Shown here: in pieces, positions 63,625 to 64,000 of the stretch | How positions within the stretch are numbered: the stretch's first letter is position 1 | How the letters are laid out: each line of letters begins with the position of its first letter | NCBI RefSeq assembly: GCF_025244665.1 | Contig: NZ_CP104205.1 | Location: 3,655,001-3,719,000 of the forward strand | Direction: 5' to 3' | Origin: Maribacter litopenaei | Lineage (GTDB): Bacteria; Bacteroidota; Bacteroidia; Flavobacteriales; Flavobacteriaceae | DNA: 64,000 nucleotides | Notes under the pieces: generated by a model | Told to the model about the DNA's origin: nothing | The model's input: only the letters and a program-made list of their open reading frames with translations | Database searches by the model: none | Program-made: the position numbers and the translations under genes

Positions 63625-64000
63625 AGCCCTAAAAAGAACTAAAAAATGACCAAGGGGATACTGTTTTCTTTAGTCCTTTTTTGCGTTTTTAAGTTAACAA
63701 AGAACCGTTGGCAATCATATTAATTCATTTTTTATAGTCTGATATTTTTACTAAAAAACATCTTTAGCCAAATCCAAAAATGATGTTTTTTCGAAATTGA
63801 TCAATCTTTGCCATTCCTGTAAAACACTTGGATTTCACTGATATTTTTAGCCTTTTTAACAAGTATCCAAAATTAGGGAAATTGCGAAAAATGGAGGATT
63901 TGTATTCTTCTAACCATCAACAAACCTCTTTTCACAACATATAGCCATCAGACTACAACATTAAATTCCACACCTTCTTAGTATGGACAATCTTTGTTAT
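63625..64000 (+). other. Intergenic region at window edge
   Basis: This is 376 bp of AT-rich DNA after the SprF-like gene. The only start with hydrophobic coding is ATG at 63646 (MTKGILFSLVLFCVF, 25 codons, then stop), which I do not accept as a gene. No terminator hairpin is obvious. A downstream gene may begin beyond the edge. Confidence 0.35.

Noticed and set aside
63646-63723. 25-codon hydrophobic open frame after the SprF-like gene
   Set aside because: Too short, no supporting context, composition typical of AT-rich intergenic DNA.

Overview
This window is chromosomal DNA of a Bacteroidetes bacterium, almost certainly a marine Flavobacteriaceae. The evidence is a TonB-dependent receptor with a carboxypeptidase-regulatory N-terminus, a type IX secretion pair (a type B sorting-domain protein followed by a PorP/SprF protein), DUF4175, many short lipoproteins, a glutaminyl-tRNA synthetase and AT-rich intergenic DNA. 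I cannot name the genus. I see no rRNA, tRNA, CRISPR array, insertion sequence or prophage.

Layout. 1-8.7 kb: start of a TonB receptor, lepA, a cation/proton antiporter, and a CHASE/multi-PAS histidine kinase with its response regulator. 8.9-15.3 kb: metallo-beta-lactamase-fold hydrolase, S8 peptidase, M1 peptidase, rnpA, S41 processing protease. 15.3-18.2 kb (minus): membrane acetyltransferase, LmbE-type deacetylase and DUF1080 protein. 18.4-25.5 kb: exported PqqB-like protein, fructosamine kinase, quinoprotein dehydrogenase with a cytochrome c insert, acyl-CoA synthetase, a 39-residue membrane peptide and a sodium:solute symporter. 25.6-29.2 kb: NlpC/P60 lipoprotein, then a cytosine methyltransferase/restriction-endonuclease pair and a small PD-(D/E)XK-like protein. 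29.4-36.7 kb: NmrA-like protein, ElaA, PH-domain protein, cation exporter, rpiB, a 715-bp AT-rich gap, rnr, a DUF2807 protein and a LysE exporter. 36.7-45.8 kb: OmpH, methyltransferase, mnmG, ybeY, DUF4175, gltX, with two parS-like palindromes bracketing mnmG. 45.8-55.8 kb (minus): TPR lipoprotein, phosphodiesterase, TauE exporter, a DUF1801/CDGSH protein, methyltransferase, then five consecutive lipoprotein genes. 56.2-63.6 kb: SPFH protein, glnS, and the type IX pair.

The most striking property is not a gene. About 30 of 51 genes are broken by one-base insertions, deletions or in-frame stops, including essential ones (lepA, rnr, mnmG, gltX, glnS). I located about 45 lesions. All but one can be repaired by restoring a CCGG tetranucleotide, usually as TCCGG or CCGGA, although lepA and rnr fit less neatly. 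This is unlike random homopolymer error. It points to a site-specific reading error, for example at a modified base, rather than gene decay. The one C5-cytosine methyltransferase in the window is an obvious but unproven candidate for such a modification. Broken genes are therefore given as single CDS features over their full repaired extent, with each break position stated.

Biological points worth following: the parS-like sites around mnmG together with the AT-rich gap suggest an origin-proximal location; the small symporter-linked membrane peptide becomes visible only after one CCGG repair; and there are two partly unexplained exported clusters, one around the PqqB-like/quinoprotein genes and one of five lipoproteins.
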